Counted from the stretch's first letter, positions 38,022 to 48,322 are shown. The stretch is 64,000 bases of DNA from Boseongicola aestuarii (GCF_900184815.1 NZ_FXXQ01000002.1:124001-188000), one strand, 5' to 3'. Numbers and translations: made by a program. The notes: generated by a model from the letters alone, not told the origin.

Positions 38022-38196
38022 GATCCCCCTCTGTCACAGTAATTTGCCTTGTTTTTCATACGAATCTCCCCACTTTCAAGGGTGTAGACGCACGTCGTCT
38101 GCAAAACGCGCCCCACGGGGGCCACACGGTCGCTCGTCGGGGCTCAATGCCAAGGCCCTTCCGCCTGCGCGAAGGGAAAGACGAGAAGGAAGACCG

Positions 38197-38403
38197 ATGC
38201 CGACAGGCACAGTGAAATGGTTCAATGCAACCAAAGGGTTCGGATTTATCGCACCCGACGAGGGCGGCTCTGATGTGTTCGTCCATATCTCAGCCGTGGA
38301 ACGCGCCGGAATGACCGGCCTCGCCGATGATCAAAAGATCGGATACGAGCTGATCGAAGGCCGCGATGGCCGCACCATGGCCGGAGAGCTGAAAGCCATC
38401 TGA
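38197..38403 (+). CDS. Cold-shock protein
   Basis: This 68-residue protein is a single cold-shock domain that binds single-stranded RNA and DNA. It contains both RNA-binding motifs: KWFNATKGFGFIAPDEGG (about 7-24) and DVFVHIS (26-32). An AAGGA ribosome-binding site precedes the ATG. A leader of about 155 bases separates it from the divergent ArsC-like gene and contains a CCCTT/AAGGG hairpin just upstream of the ribosome-binding site (about 38158-38177). Such leaders often regulate cold-shock genes post-transcriptionally, but this was not established here. Confidence 0.92.
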   Translation: MPTGTVKWFNATKGFGFIAPDEGGSDVFVHISAVERAGMTGLADDQKIGYELIEGRDGRTMAGELKAI

Positions 38404-38419
38404 CCCGGAACGACCCGGT

Positions 38420-38854
38420 TCAGAAACGCACCCCCGACTGACGCGCCCCGGCGGAGGCTTCCACCGGATCAAGGAACGGCGGCGGAGTGAGAGACGGCGA
38501 TGCGGTCGTGCCGCAGCGCACATAAACCGTCTGACCTTCGGCCACCGACACCGCCTCGCGCGCCTGCCCCCCTTGCGTGATCGAGCCCACCACATAGTCC
38601 CCTGCCGCCAGCCGGATCACCAACGGCGCCCCGATCCGGCAGGTCCCCATCGAGCGTTCATCCAAAAACAACGCCGGGTTCGTCGCGACATTCCCAAGGA
38701 ACCCCACTTCTGAGGCACGGTAGATGACAATCGCCGAGCCGGGTTCCGAGCCCTGCCCGATGATCGTCGGCGTCGGGTCAGGAGCCGGGTCGCCGACTTG
38801 GATGGTAGCGGCACAGGCGGAAAGGAGGAGCGGGAGGAGAGCGAGGTGTTTCAT
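38420..38854 (-). CDS. Putative lipoprotein of unknown function
   Basis: This 144-residue protein has a lipoprotein signal (MKHLALLPLLLSAC), with the lipidated cysteine at 14. The mature part has strands typical of a beta-rich fold: GSAIVIYRASEVGFLG, GTCRIGAPLVIRLAAGDYVVG and EGQTVYVRCG. The family is DUF2846-like in its look (VYR, then cys-containing glycine-rich strands), which is a tentative reading. It ends 17 bases after the cold-shock gene on the opposite strand, and the VOC-family gene lies upstream of it. Confidence 0.72.
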   Translation of the reverse strand: MKHLALLPLLLSACAATIQVGDPAPDPTPTIIGQGSEPGSAIVIYRASEVGFLGNVATNPALFLDERSMGTCRIGAPLVIRLAAGDYVVGSITQGGQAREAVSVAEGQTVYVRCGTTASPSLTPPPFLDPVEASAGARQSGVRF

Positions 38855-38894
38855 TCTCCAACACTAGCACTGCTAAAACGGGACGCAGTGGCGC

Positions 38895-39359
38895 TCAGTC
38901 CAACACTTCTTCCATCTCAAACAGATTGCCCCACGGGTCTGCGAAAAAGGCGATCTTCCGCCCAATGACTTCGACAACAAACGGCGGCGCAACAATCGTC
39001 ACCCCGTCTTCTTCAAGCCGCGCCACGGTCGCCTCGATGTCCGGCACGGTGAAACACGCATGATGAAACCCCTGATGCGCAAACGTCCCCGGAAAGTCCT
39101 CCGACGCGCGCGGCGACGGCGCAGGATCATTCCCGCCCACGATCTCAAACAGCGCCCTGTCGTCATTCGGAGCCGCAAAATACCCCATGTCCACCTTGAG
39201 CATCGGCTCCGGCCACTCATGCACAACCCGGAATTTCAGAACCGACGTATACCAGTCCTTGGCCGCTGCGTAGTCGGGCACCCGAATGCAAATATGCGAA
39301 TGCGTCAGCTCAGCATACCGCGCGTCGGGTGTTCTTGGAGGGAGGGAGAAGGCGGCCAT
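38895..39359 (-). CDS. VOC family protein (glyoxalase/bleomycin-resistance type)
   Basis: This 154-residue protein has the paired beta-alpha-beta-beta-beta fold of VOC enzymes. SHICIRVPDYAAAKDWYTSVLKFRVVHEW (about 21-49) forms the first half and HHACFTVPDIEATVARLEEDG (about 98-118) the second. The C-terminal FADPWGNLFEMEE holds the usual metal-ligand glutamate. Histidines at 22 and 98 and Glu near 149 are plausible metal ligands. The substrate is unknown. Its 5' region abuts the decayed PIN-like gene. Its start at 39359 lies about 70 bases downstream of where that gene's homology ends. Confidence 0.86.
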   Translation of the reverse strand: MAAFSLPPRTPDARYAELTHSHICIRVPDYAAAKDWYTSVLKFRVVHEWPEPMLKVDMGYFAAPNDDRALFEIVGGNDPAPSPRASEDFPGTFAHQGFHHACFTVPDIEATVARLEEDGVTIVAPPFVVEVIGRKIAFFADPWGNLFEMEEVLD

Positions 39360-39895
39360 AGGATGTTCCTTTCAGCGATGACTGGCTGAGAGGGTAGCAT
39401 GGATTGGGGTGTGCATGGAGTTAGGGTGGGACGGTAGCCTAGGGAGAATCGTTTTCTTGCTAGGCTGCGCAGCTTAATTTTCTCCGTATGGTCGCGATCG
39501 AGAGAATACGGAGTGCCCTTTTTGAAGACCCTCATCAATGCCTTGTAGACATCGTCATGTTGCTGAGGCCTTATTAAGACACTCTCTACTTTGTTGACAG
39601 TTTTCTTAAACTGCTGGATCGCCTCAGCAACGTTCTTCTTCATCATATTTGCTGGCTGATACTCTGAAAGGAATGGGGGCATTTTCTGTTCGTCCGGTTA
39701 CTTAAGGTCCCTTATTGACTCAAGAACCACATTTTAGCGATGCTTCAAAAACTCCATTTGGACTTGTTCGGTTACTATCAATTTCGCTCGATTCTGCTCT
39801 AGTGCTTTTAATTGCTTCAAAGCACTGGCGCCGCGAAAACGATAGAAATCCAGGAGAATGTTCGTATCGACAAAGACTAGCCAATTGTCCGACAA
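39305..39895 (-). pseudogene. Decayed PIN-like domain gene (PIN_8 type)
   Basis: Reading the minus strand from a TTG at 39895 gives LSDNWLVFVDTNILLDFYRF, a PIN-like domain start with its FVDTN metal-binding motif. The frame then meets TAA stops at 39734-39736 and 39698-39700, and after them continues in the same frame into MPPFLSEYQPANMMKKN and finally RSLARKRFSLGYRP near 39428. In intact relatives (about 350-420 residues) this stretch continues into further conserved blocks. Here those blocks are gone, so the 3' part is deleted. The sequence is clearly more AT-rich than its neighbours, suggesting acquired DNA. GGAG lies 8 bases before the TTG start. Confidence 0.75.
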
Positions 39896-39925
39896 AGTTA
39901 TTTCTCCGTGATCTCGTCGCCCCCT

Positions 39926-39950
39926 AAAATCAGTCCCCCGGACTGATTTT
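39926..39950. terminator. Terminator at the thyX end
   Basis: AAAATCAGTCC pairs perfectly with GGACTGATTTT around a CCC loop. A second hairpin of CCCGGGC/GCCCGGG (39952-39968) overlaps the thyX stop. The A and T runs make the first stem a bidirectional terminator candidate for thyX on the minus strand, and it marks the edge of the AT-rich remnant region. Confidence 0.8.
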
Positions 39951-39958
39951 CCCCGGGC

Positions 39959-40873
39959 TTAGCCCGGGTCGGAGACGACCCCCATAAACTCCCGCCATTC
40001 CCCCTTCGACATCCCCGACGTCTCCTGCGTCACCTCTTCACCGGCAACCATCCGCCGAACGCACTCCACGCCCTTCGCACTCAGCTGCGCGCCGCCCAGC
40101 CGGTAATCCTCGAACGCGCCGTAAGCGAAGGGCACCCAGTCCTTCACCAGCTGGCACATCAGTTCCGCATAGACCCGGATCTCGTATTGCGCATGGGAAT
40201 CCGCCCTGAGCCGCAAGAAGTGGAACAGGTTGTGCAGATCGACCTTCCAATACCACTGCGTGTAAACATTCGCCGGCAGGTTCATCCGCGCCAATTCCCG
40301 CGCCAGCCCGTCCTGACCGTCCTGAGACAGCATCTCCTCGTAATGGTCATAAGACCGCGTCGCGTCACCCTTCAAAATCTCCAGCACCCGCGCCGCCTCG
40401 GCCCCTTCCAAAACCGCCCCGCGGCCCTGATTGTTGATCGTCGACTGCGCGCTCAGAACCTCGGGTTCGGGAATGTAAAACTCGCGGTCCAAAATCGAGT
40501 AACGCGCTGAATATTCATTCACATTCGCCGTCCGGTGCCGGATCCACTGACGCGCCACGAAGACGGGTAACTTCACATGGAACTTCACTTCGCACATCTC
40601 GAAAGGCGTCGAATGCCAGTGCCGCATCAGATACCGGATCAGCCCCTCGTCGTTTGAGACCGCCTTGGTTCCCTTGCCATAAGACACCCGCGCGGCCTGC
40701 GTGATCGCGTTGTCGTCGCCCATGTAATCAATGACCCGAACGAACCCGTGGTCCAGAACCGGGTAAGCCGTATAGAGGTGTTCCTCCATCCCTTCCGACA
40801 CAACGCGCCGCGTGGTGCGCGTCTGTGCGCGTTCTTCGTCAATTTCGGCCTGTTGTTCAGGTGTCAGCGGCAT
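39959..40873 (-). CDS. thyX: Flavin-dependent thymidylate synthase
   Basis: This 304-residue enzyme makes dTMP from dUMP using flavin and methylene-tetrahydrofolate. The ThyX motif is present as [19 protein letters not shown] (about residues 106-124), with RHR and the serine seven residues later. WHSTPFE near 88 and [28 protein letters not shown] near 205-232 complete the FAD- and substrate-binding surfaces. The ATG at 40873 is preferred over 40879 because GGGGA then lies at a normal distance. Use of ThyX, not ThyA, is common in Rhodobacterales. It is divergent from the surface-lipoprotein gene, with about 190 bases between. Confidence 0.95.
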   Translation of the reverse strand: MPLTPEQQAEIDEERAQTRTTRRVVSEGMEEHLYTAYPVLDHGFVRVIDYMGDDNAITQAARVSYGKGTKAVSNDEGLIRYLMRHWHSTPFEMCEVKFHVKLPVFVARQWIRHRTANVNEYSARYSILDREFYIPEPEVLSAQSTINNQGRGAVLEGAEAARVLEILKGDATRSYDHYEEMLSQDGQDGLARELARMNLPANVYTQWYWKVDLHNLFHFLRLRADSHAQYEIRVYAELMCQLVKDWVPFAYGAFEDYRLGGAQLSAKGVECVRRMVAGEEVTQETSGMSKGEWREFMGVVSDPG

Positions 40874-41065
40874 GGTCATTCCCCAGTCAAATCGAGTCGC
40901 TCCGCCACAGTATCTATGTGCACGCCCGGTTTGAACCACAATATGCGCCACATCGTTGCGAAAGAACCGCATTCTGGCTAGGGTCTGCCCAATAGGGTTA
41001 ACGAATATTGACTTATCCACGGGGTCTGTCAGGATTCCGAAAAACCAGACAAGGGCAGTATTATC

Positions 41066-42058
41066 ATGAAACCACATTATGCTTTCTTCGGAGCGGCAAT
41101 GCTTCTCGCAGCCTGCGGCGGCACAAGTGACATCGACATCGGTGGCGGTGGTGGCGGCGGCGGAAACCCGGTGCCCGAGAACCCTACAATCGATCAGGGT
41201 GACCTGCCCGTTGACGGCACCGAAACCTGCGGCGCTTTTGTCTGTTCGGGTGATGTGACCAACATTACCTTCAGCGCAGGAGCCCTCGCAGGTGACCCAA
41301 GCGACGACTCGCTGATCCTCACCGGCCTGCCCTTCGACGACGACCCACTCGGAGCCGAATTCACATACTTGACGACTGTCACGGGTGGGAACGGCATTGA
41401 TTACGACATCTACGAAAACCAGGAGATCACGCCGATCCCGGGCTTCAATCGCTATCTGGCGATCTACAAACAGACATCTGGCGGAGAAATCACGGTCGGT
41501 GTCGCGGCCATCGAAGGCTATCAGGAGTTCGGCTATTCCGGCGCATGGTATGATGTCGACGATGTGACGACATCCATCCCGACGCTTGGCCTTGTCGGCT
41601 ACACCGGTGACTACGCCGGAACCCTGACGCTCGACGGCTCTGGCGCGCTTTTCCTCACGGATGGCACGCTGAGAATGGAAGTCGACTTCACGGACAGCTA
41701 CCTCAAAGGCTTCATCGAGGATCGTGACGTCTACTCGGTTGACGGCGCCGGAACCCTGACCAACCTCGCGCGCGGCCCGGGCACGGACAGACCAACGCTC
41801 GTGCTGAACGATACGATCATAACTGACGGATCTTTCGAAGGCACAGTCAACAGCTACAAGGATGATGGCAGCGTTCTTGAAACCGGGACCTACCAAGGCT
41901 TCTTCGGCGGCTCGGACGCCTCGGTCGTTGGTGGCCTTGTACGCGCTATCGGAGATTTCGACATCGACGGTGACGAAGACACCGATCCGAACGAAGACAT
42001 CTTCAGCGCCCGCGACCTCGGTGTCTTCACCGCGGATTGCACGCTCGCCTGCCCATAA
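41066..42058 (+). CDS. TbpB-like surface lipoprotein, predicted Slam substrate
   Basis: This 330-residue protein has a lipoprotein signal with lipobox LAAC (Cys at 17). An eight-glycine run and an acidic linker follow (about 26-45), a typical flexible anchor of surface-exposed lipoproteins. The rest is strand-rich and ends in a TbpB-like beta-barrel pattern ([23 protein letters not shown] near 283-305). Two cysteine pairs (about 53/58 and 325/329) may be disulfides. The following gene encodes a Slam-type outer-membrane protein, which is known to flip such lipoproteins to the cell surface. No TonB receptor is adjacent, so the ligand is unknown. Confidence 0.82.
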   Translation: MKPHYAFFGAAMLLAACGGTSDIDIGGGGGGGGNPVPENPTIDQGDLPVDGTETCGAFVCSGDVTNITFSAGALAGDPSDDSLILTGLPFDDDPLGAEFTYLTTVTGGNGIDYDIYENQEITPIPGFNRYLAIYKQTSGGEITVGVAAIEGYQEFGYSGAWYDVDDVTTSIPTLGLVGYTGDYAGTLTLDGSGALFLTDGTLRMEVDFTDSYLKGFIEDRDVYSVDGAGTLTNLARGPGTDRPTLVLNDTIITDGSFEGTVNSYKDDGSVLETGTYQGFFGGSDASVVGGLVRAIGDFDIDGDEDTDPNEDIFSARDLGVFTADCTLACP

Positions 42059-43461
42059 TGCAAGGCACAATGAACGCAATGGGAAGCCGCCTTCGGGCGG
42101 CTTTCCTGTCGCTTGGGGTCTCACTTCTGCTTCTGGTGGCGGGTCCGATGCAGGCCCAAACTTCCCCTGAAAGCACGCAGACGCTTTCGGTGCCGCAGGC
42201 CCGCGTTCTAGCACGGCAGGCCTTTCAGTCGGGCAACCTTGCTCTGGCGGATCAACTGGCAACCGTCCTGCTGCAGCGCGACTCAAAAGACGCCGAAGCC
42301 CTCATCTTGCGGGCGCTCGTCGCGCGCCGCGCAGGTGCACTTGATATCGCTGAAAAGGCCGCGACCGACGCCTATCGGTTCTCGGACAACCCCGCCTTGC
42401 AGTTCGACGCGGCGTTTCTCGTGGCCGACATCAAGACCCTCAACGAGCAATTCACCCGCGCCGAGTTCTGGCTGCGCCGCGCCGACAATGTCGCAACCGA
42501 CGATGCCCGTCGCGAGGCCGCACGACGCGCGTTCCAGAACGTCTCGCGCCTGAACCCCCTCAGCGTCCAGCTTCGCTTTACCGCGCGCCCGTCAAACAAC
42601 GTGAACAACGGTGCGGAAACGCTGGTCATCGATCTTGGCGGTTTGCCGTTCTTTCTGGACCCGTCTGGCCAGCAACTTGGCGGCTACGAAGCCTCGACAG
42701 GCATATCCCTTGCCTACCGACTGTTCGAAAACGAAACACAAAAGACTGAAGCCCTCGCTGAACTGTTTTATCGCAAGATATGGCTGGACTCGGATGCAAA
42801 GGAACTCGTTCCGACCGCCCAAGGATCCGACTTCGACTATGGTGTCGTGATTGTCGGCATCCGGGATCAGCGCCTGATCTGGCCGGACCTTGGCATCACC
42901 GAAATCACCACGCTTGTCGGGCAAAGCGCGTATGGCCACGCCGATCTGGCGCGCTGGGGCGAAGTGAAAATCGGTCAAACCGTCCGGCAAAGCGACACAC
43001 AGCAGCTTCGCTTCGCCACCACCCTGCGCACCGAAAAACGGCTTGATAGCGATGTGAACTCGTCGGACTCGCTGGCCTTTTCCGTCGACATGACCCGCGC
43101 CGCCGAAAGCGGCGGGACGTTCGGTGTCGGTGCAACATTCAAGAACGTCTGGTCCGACTCCGGCACCGTCGATCTGGCATCAGTCGCCTTGCGCGCAAAC
43201 CGCGCGCTTGATCGGATCGGCGCAATCCAGCCGCGCTTCAACACGTCAGTCGAACAACGTAACTACCACAAATTCAGCGCAATCGCGGGCGGTCGCGACG
43301 ATACGACCCTGTCTCTCGGGATCGACGTGACCTTCCCGGATGTCAGCTACTTCGGCTTTGTCCCCCAGGCTTCGCTACAGGCCCGACGCACCTGGTCAAC
43401 CGTCGATATCTATGACCGCAACGAATACTCCTTCGGCATCACGGCCGTCTCGCGATTTTGA
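42058..43461 (+). CDS. slam: Surface lipoprotein assembly modifier (Slam, DUF560)
   Basis: This protein of about 467 residues sits in the outer membrane. A signal peptide (hydrophobic core [18 protein letters not shown]) precedes a helical TPR-like periplasmic domain (about 40-155). A C-terminal beta-barrel of the DUF560 type follows, and the chain ends in VSRF with the terminal phenylalanine used by the Bam machinery. This two-domain layout is that of Slam proteins, which deliver lipoproteins to the cell surface. The start overlaps the lipoprotein stop (TAATG), with alternative ATGs at 42070 and 42079. The pair is an operon, so the lipoprotein is its probable substrate. Confidence 0.85.
   Translation: MQGTMNAMGSRLRAAFLSLGVSLLLLVAGPMQAQTSPESTQTLSVPQARVLARQAFQSGNLALADQLATVLLQRDSKDAEALILRALVARRAGALDIAEKAATDAYRFSDNPALQFDAAFLVADIKTLNEQFTRAEFWLRRADNVATDDARREAARRAFQNVSRLNPLSVQLRFTARPSNNVNNGAETLVIDLGGLPFFLDPSGQQLGGYEASTGISLAYRLFENETQKTEALAELFYRKIWLDSDAKELVPTAQGSDFDYGVVIVGIRDQRLIWPDLGITEITTLVGQSAYGHADLARWGEVKIGQTVRQSDTQQLRFATTLRTEKRLDSDVNSSDSLAFSVDMTRAAESGGTFGVGATFKNVWSDSGTVDLASVALRANRALDRIGAIQPRFNTSVEQRNYHKFSAIAGGRDDTTLSLGIDVTFPDVSYFGFVPQASLQARRTWSTVDIYDRNEYSFGITAVSRF
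42084..42103 (+). promoter_or_regulatory. UUCG-tetraloop hairpin at the Slam start
   Basis: AAGCCGCC pairs perfectly with GGCGGCTT around TTCG, giving the extra-stable C(UUCG)G tetraloop. It lies just inside the 5' coding end of the Slam gene, 25 bases after the lipoprotein stop. It may act as an attenuator or as an mRNA 3' stabiliser that keeps lipoprotein levels above those of the exporter. Confidence 0.7.
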
Positions 43462-43470
43462 TGCGTGGGC

Positions 43471-43489
43471 GCCTGCGCCCGCCGCAGGC
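43471..43489. terminator. Hairpin after the Slam gene
   Basis: GCCTGCG and CGCAGGC pair perfectly around a 5-base loop 10 bases after the Slam stop. No T-run follows, so termination would be weak or Rho-assisted. Confidence 0.5.
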
Positions 43490-43576
43490 ACCCCTCGCCA
43501 ACCGAGCGCAATCCGCCTATCGTAACGAGGCCTCCGACCAGACCGGAGCATCAATCGTTTCAGGAGTTTTGCCACA

Positions 43577-44005
43577 ATGGGCATCGAATATCTGCACACA
43601 ATGGTCCGCGTCAAAGACCTAGACGCGTCGATCGCTTTCTACAAACTGCTCGGCCTCGAAGAAACCCGCCGCTACGAGAACGAAGGCGGCCGATTCACTC
43701 TGGTGTTCCTCTCGCCACCCGGACAGGAAAACGCAAGCGTCGAGCTGACTTACAATTGGGATGGCGACGAAGGCCTGCCGTCGGACAGCCGCCATTTCGG
43801 GCACCTCGCCTACCGCGTCGACGACATCTACGCGACCTGCCAGCACCTCATGGACAACGGCGTCACCATCAACCGGCCCCCGCGCGATGGTCACATGGCC
43901 TTCGTCCGTTCGCCCGACAATGTCTCGATCGAGCTTTTGCAGCGCGGCGACGACCTGCCACCTCAAGAGCCTTGGGCCAGCATGGAAAACACCGGCAAGT
44001 GGTAA
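43577..44005 (+). CDS. gloA: Lactoylglutathione lyase (glyoxalase I)
   Basis: This 142-residue enzyme converts the methylglyoxal-glutathione adduct to lactoylglutathione. The sequence follows the GloA pattern: YLHTMVRVKDLDASIAFYKLLGLEE at the start, ASVELTYNWD near 52, FGHLAYRVDDIY near 74, and SPDNVSIELLQ near 113. The likely metal ligands are His7, Glu56, His76 and Glu121, all present. It is separated from the Slam gene by about 115 bases with a hairpin, and lies just before a DUF1194 gene. Confidence 0.93.
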   Translation: MGIEYLHTMVRVKDLDASIAFYKLLGLEETRRYENEGGRFTLVFLSPPGQENASVELTYNWDGDEGLPSDSRHFGHLAYRVDDIYATCQHLMDNGVTINRPPRDGHMAFVRSPDNVSIELLQRGDDLPPQEPWASMENTGKW

Positions 44006-44060
44006 ACGCGCCGGTTGTCAACCGTCGCGCGGGGCGGCCTGCGCGCGTGGCTGCTTTCCC

Positions 44061-44852
44061 ATGAGAGTGGCGCTGGCATTTCTTTCGGTGTTGCTGCTTG
44101 TTGCGCCCGGTCTTGCCAACGCCGCCTGCCGCCTTGCCCTGGTTCTGGCGCTTGACGTCTCGGGGTCAGTGGACAGCGCTGAATACGTGCAACAAATGCA
44201 CGGTGTCGCCGAGGCCCTGTCCGACCCCGAGGTTCAGGCCGTGCTATTTGCGACGCCAGACGCCCCGGTGAGTATCGCGATATTTGAATGGTCGGCCTCG
44301 TCCTATCAGCAAATCGTTGTGGATTGGACGACACTGAACGGCCCGTCGGATGTGGCCGTCATCGCCGAGAGGCTCGTGAACTGGCAACGCGCCCCCGCCC
44401 CCGAAGCCACCGGCCTCGGTGCCGCTTTGCAGTTTGCCAACACCATGGTCGCGCGCGCCCCGGCTTGTTGGGATCAAACACTCGACATCTCTGCGGACGG
44501 CAAGAACAACGACTGGCCACTGCCCTACCGGTTACGCGAAAACGGACAATTGGGCGACATGAACGTGAACGCGCTGGTGATCGCAACCGACTTTGCCGGC
44601 ACCGTGGATCGCACCCCTAATGGAGTTGCCGAACTGACGGCCTATTTCAAGGCTCGCATCATTCACGGCCCGGACGCGTTCGTCGAAGTCGCCCAAGGCT
44701 ATGCGGCCTATGCAGATGCCATGAAACGCAAACTTCTGCGAGAACTGGCCACACGCCCCGTCGGCATGGTTCCAGGTTGGACCCCGGCTCCCCAAAAGCC
44801 AAGCGCGACACGGGCCCGCACGATCCCTGCAAACTTCACCCCGAACCGCTAG
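44061..44852 (+). CDS. DUF1194 secreted von Willebrand-like protein
   Basis: This 263-residue protein has a signal peptide (MRVALAFLSVLLLVAPGLANA, about 21 residues). A von Willebrand factor A-like domain follows: ALVLALDVSGSVDSAEYVQQ near 27-46 has the DxSxS metal site, and ATGLGAALQFAN near 115 and VIATDFAGTVD near 170 complete it. DUF1194 proteins are widespread in Rhizobiales and Rhodobacterales; the role is unknown. The ATG at 44061 is chosen; upstream reading runs into gloA in another frame. It converges with the LdtR-like gene and shares the last bases with it. Confidence 0.86.
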   Translation: MRVALAFLSVLLLVAPGLANAACRLALVLALDVSGSVDSAEYVQQMHGVAEALSDPEVQAVLFATPDAPVSIAIFEWSASSYQQIVVDWTTLNGPSDVAVIAERLVNWQRAPAPEATGLGAALQFANTMVARAPACWDQTLDISADGKNNDWPLPYRLRENGQLGDMNVNALVIATDFAGTVDRTPNGVAELTAYFKARIIHGPDAFVEVAQGYAAYADAMKRKLLRELATRPVGMVPGWTPAPQKPSATRARTIPANFTPNR

Positions 44853-45349
44853 TAGATATACCTGATCTGATCACTCCAGAAACGCTCGACCCGCGCCAGC
44901 GCGCCGTTGATCGTGTCGATCGTTTCGGCGCCCATCGTCGATGACCCCTCAATTCCCTCCGCATGTCGCGAGAAAAGATCATCGACGATCCCGCGCACCT
45001 TGCGACCCTTTTCGGTCAGGCGCACCCGCACCGAGCGGCGGTCGATCTCGCAGCGCTGATGATGCATGAAGCCCATCTCGACCAGTTTCTTGAGGTTATA
45101 CGACACGTTAGAGCCCTGATAATACCCTCGCGACTTCAACTCGCCCGCTGTCACTTCATGATCCCCGATATTGAACAGCAATAACGCCTGCACGGCATTG
45201 ATCTCCAATACGCCAAGCCGCTCGAATTCGTCCTTTATCACGTCCAGCAAAAGCCGTTGAAGCCGTTCGATCAAGGCCAGACTTTCAAGATAGTCGCCCT
45301 TGAACGACGCCTGGCCAGCGCCATCGCCCACGTGCTGATAAATGCTCAT
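44849..45349 (-). CDS. MarR-type regulator resembling LdtR
   Basis: This 166-residue winged-helix protein has the MarR core: INAVQALLLFNIGDHEVTAGELKSRGYYQGSNVSYNLKKLVEMGFMHHQRCEIDRRSVRVRLTEKG in pieces from about 50 to 115, including the DRRSV wing. The N-terminal helix ends in DVIKDEFERLGVLEI, and the closing helix carries RVERFWSDQIRYIY. This matches the alphaproteobacterial LdtR type, which controls L,D-transpeptidase and stress genes in Liberibacter and Sinorhizobium. An inverted TTCAGGT/ACCTGAA pair lies upstream, within 45354-45397. The DUF1194 gene converges with it. Confidence 0.82.
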   Translation of the reverse strand: MSIYQHVGDGAGQASFKGDYLESLALIERLQRLLLDVIKDEFERLGVLEINAVQALLLFNIGDHEVTAGELKSRGYYQGSNVSYNLKKLVEMGFMHHQRCEIDRRSVRVRLTEKGRKVRGIVDDLFSRHAEGIEGSSTMGAETIDTINGALARVERFWSDQIRYIY

Positions 45350-45457
45350 ACTTCAGGTCTCTCCGCCCATCTGCTCGCTAAGGGCAGAAAGAACCTGAAA
45401 ATCCGAAAATTACGTTAAAGCGTGGAAATTTTGCACGAAAACTTCCGGAACTTCTAT

Positions 45458-45718
45458 TCAGACGCTCGGAGCACCCAACAAGACCGCCCGAATAAGCCCC
45501 TGATATTGCTCAGGAGTTTCCTCCTGAGCACTGATCCAGCGATAGATTTCCTGATCGTTTTCCGCAAGAAGCTGCTCGTAGATATCCAGCTCGGCGTCCG
45601 ACAATTCGCTCAAAGGGCCATCCGAAAATGGCCCAAGCAGCATGTCCATCTCGCGCATCCCGCGCCGCCAAGACCGGATTCTAAGCCGTTTCAGGCGGAC
45701 TTCACGTGTTTCACTCAC
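45458..45718 (-). CDS. sdhE: FAD assembly factor SdhE
   Basis: This 86-residue protein attaches FAD to the flavoprotein subunit of succinate dehydrogenase. It has the family signature RSWRRGMREMDMLLG (about 16-30), with the conserved RGxxE, and a helical remainder ending in ISAQEETPEQYQGLIRAVL. Length is typical. It overlaps by four bases with the end of the upstream XRE-type regulator on the same strand (ATGA), which is an unusual and probably co-regulated arrangement. The succinate dehydrogenase genes are not in the window. Confidence 0.92.
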   Translation of the reverse strand: MSETREVRLKRLRIRSWRRGMREMDMLLGPFSDGPLSELSDAELDIYEQLLAENDQEIYRWISAQEETPEQYQGLIRAVLLGAPSV

Positions 45719-46110
45719 GCGGCCTGCTCCGAGATCGCTGTCTTCAGCCGCTTCTCCAGAACCCCGATCCGTTCGGCGGCCTGGCTCATCTGCATCCGCA
45801 AAACCCGCATCTCCGTCATCACGTCGCTCAGATCGTACGGGTCTTCCTCCAGCACGTCGTCAGGCGCCTGTCCTTCGCCGGTCAAGAGCCAGGGGATGGA
45901 TACATTCAAGACGCCAGAGAGCATCTGAAGCTTGTTGGCGCGCGGTTCGGCGACATCGTTTTCCCAATGCTCCAGGGTCTTCAAACCAATACCAAGCTTC
46001 TTGGCCAACTCCTTCTGATTCAAACCCTGGCCTTCGCGCGCCGCTGCAACGCGATCACCAAAGGTTGCTGTCTCATCGGAATACCAGTCGGAAGTCGTGG
46101 TCTCGGACAT
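45715..46110 (-). CDS. XRE family regulator coupled to sdhE
   Basis: This 131-residue regulator has a single helix-turn-helix domain (about residues 18-72: RVAAAREGQGLNQKELAKKLGIGLKTLEHWEN, then RANKLQMLSGVLNVSIPWLL). A C-terminal coiled-coil-like helix (MRVLRMQMSQAAERIGVLEKRLKTAI) could mediate oligomerisation. Its stop overlaps the sdhE start. A 10-bp direct repeat lies in front of it, shared with the divergent aminotransferase gene, and is a candidate operator. Targets are unknown. Confidence 0.85.
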   Translation of the reverse strand: MSETTTSDWYSDETATFGDRVAAAREGQGLNQKELAKKLGIGLKTLEHWENDVAEPRANKLQMLSGVLNVSIPWLLTGEGQAPDDVLEEDPYDLSDVMTEMRVLRMQMSQAAERIGVLEKRLKTAISEQAA

Positions 46111-46139
46111 TATATCATCCTTATCTCTTGCGGGCAGTA

Positions 46140-47796
<1,657 letters not shown>

Positions 47797-47799
47797 CCC

Positions 47800-47823
47800 C
47801 TTCACCCTTTCCTAAATACCAAA
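47800..47823. repeat. 24-base element, copy 1
   Basis: The string CTTCACCCTTTC, then C, then TAAATACCAAA lies right after the stop at 47796 and before the convergent GNAT gene. A near-identical copy (23 of 24 bases) occurs at 60391-60414 in an equivalent place, again between convergent genes. It may be a shared 3' UTR or processing element. Confidence 0.6.
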
Positions 47824-47839
47824 AAACGCGCCGGTCGTC

Positions 47840-48322
47840 TCACGCGCTCCAGCGCCGCACAAGACCGGTCACGTCTTTCCAGCTCCCGGATACGATTTCG
47901 CGCCCCAACACCCGATCCGGGTTCGTCGGCGGCGGCATCTCGACCCCATCAAGCCGCCTGAATCCGAACCGGCTGTAATAGGGCGCATCCCCGACCAGCA
48001 TCACACGATCCCAGTCAGCCGCCCGCCCCAGACTTTCTTCAATCAGCAATCCGCCCAGACCTTCGCCCTGTCGGGTCGGGTGCACCGCAATCGGCCCCAA
48101 AAGCAATGCAGGCGCGTCCCCGACCCGAACCGGCCAATAGCGCACGGCCCCCGCCAGAATCCCATGCGGGTCGCGTGCCACAAGGCTCAAATCTGCAACC
48201 GGAGCGACCCCATCGCGCAAACGATACGACGACAGCGCCTCACGCCCGGGCGCAAAGCAAAGATCGAAAAGTGCTTCGACCTCCCAGATATCCGCATACC
48301 TTTCCCGCCGAAGCTCGTACAT
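47840..48322 (-). CDS. GNAT N-acetyltransferase
   Basis: This 160-residue acetyltransferase has the GNAT core: ALLLGPIAVHPTRQGEGLGGLLIEESLGRA near 73-102 includes the acetyl-CoA loop Q/R-x-x-G-x-G/A, and VMLVGDAPYYSRFGFRR near 110-126 is the usual YYxxFGF segment of YhbS-like enzymes. The substrate is unknown. It is divergent from the flavin reductase gene, with about 100 bases between the starts that hold two small hairpins. Confidence 0.86.
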   Translation of the reverse strand: MYELRRERYADIWEVEALFDLCFAPGREALSSYRLRDGVAPVADLSLVARDPHGILAGAVRYWPVRVGDAPALLLGPIAVHPTRQGEGLGGLLIEESLGRAADWDRVMLVGDAPYYSRFGFRRLDGVEMPPPTNPDRVLGREIVSGSWKDVTGLVRRWSA

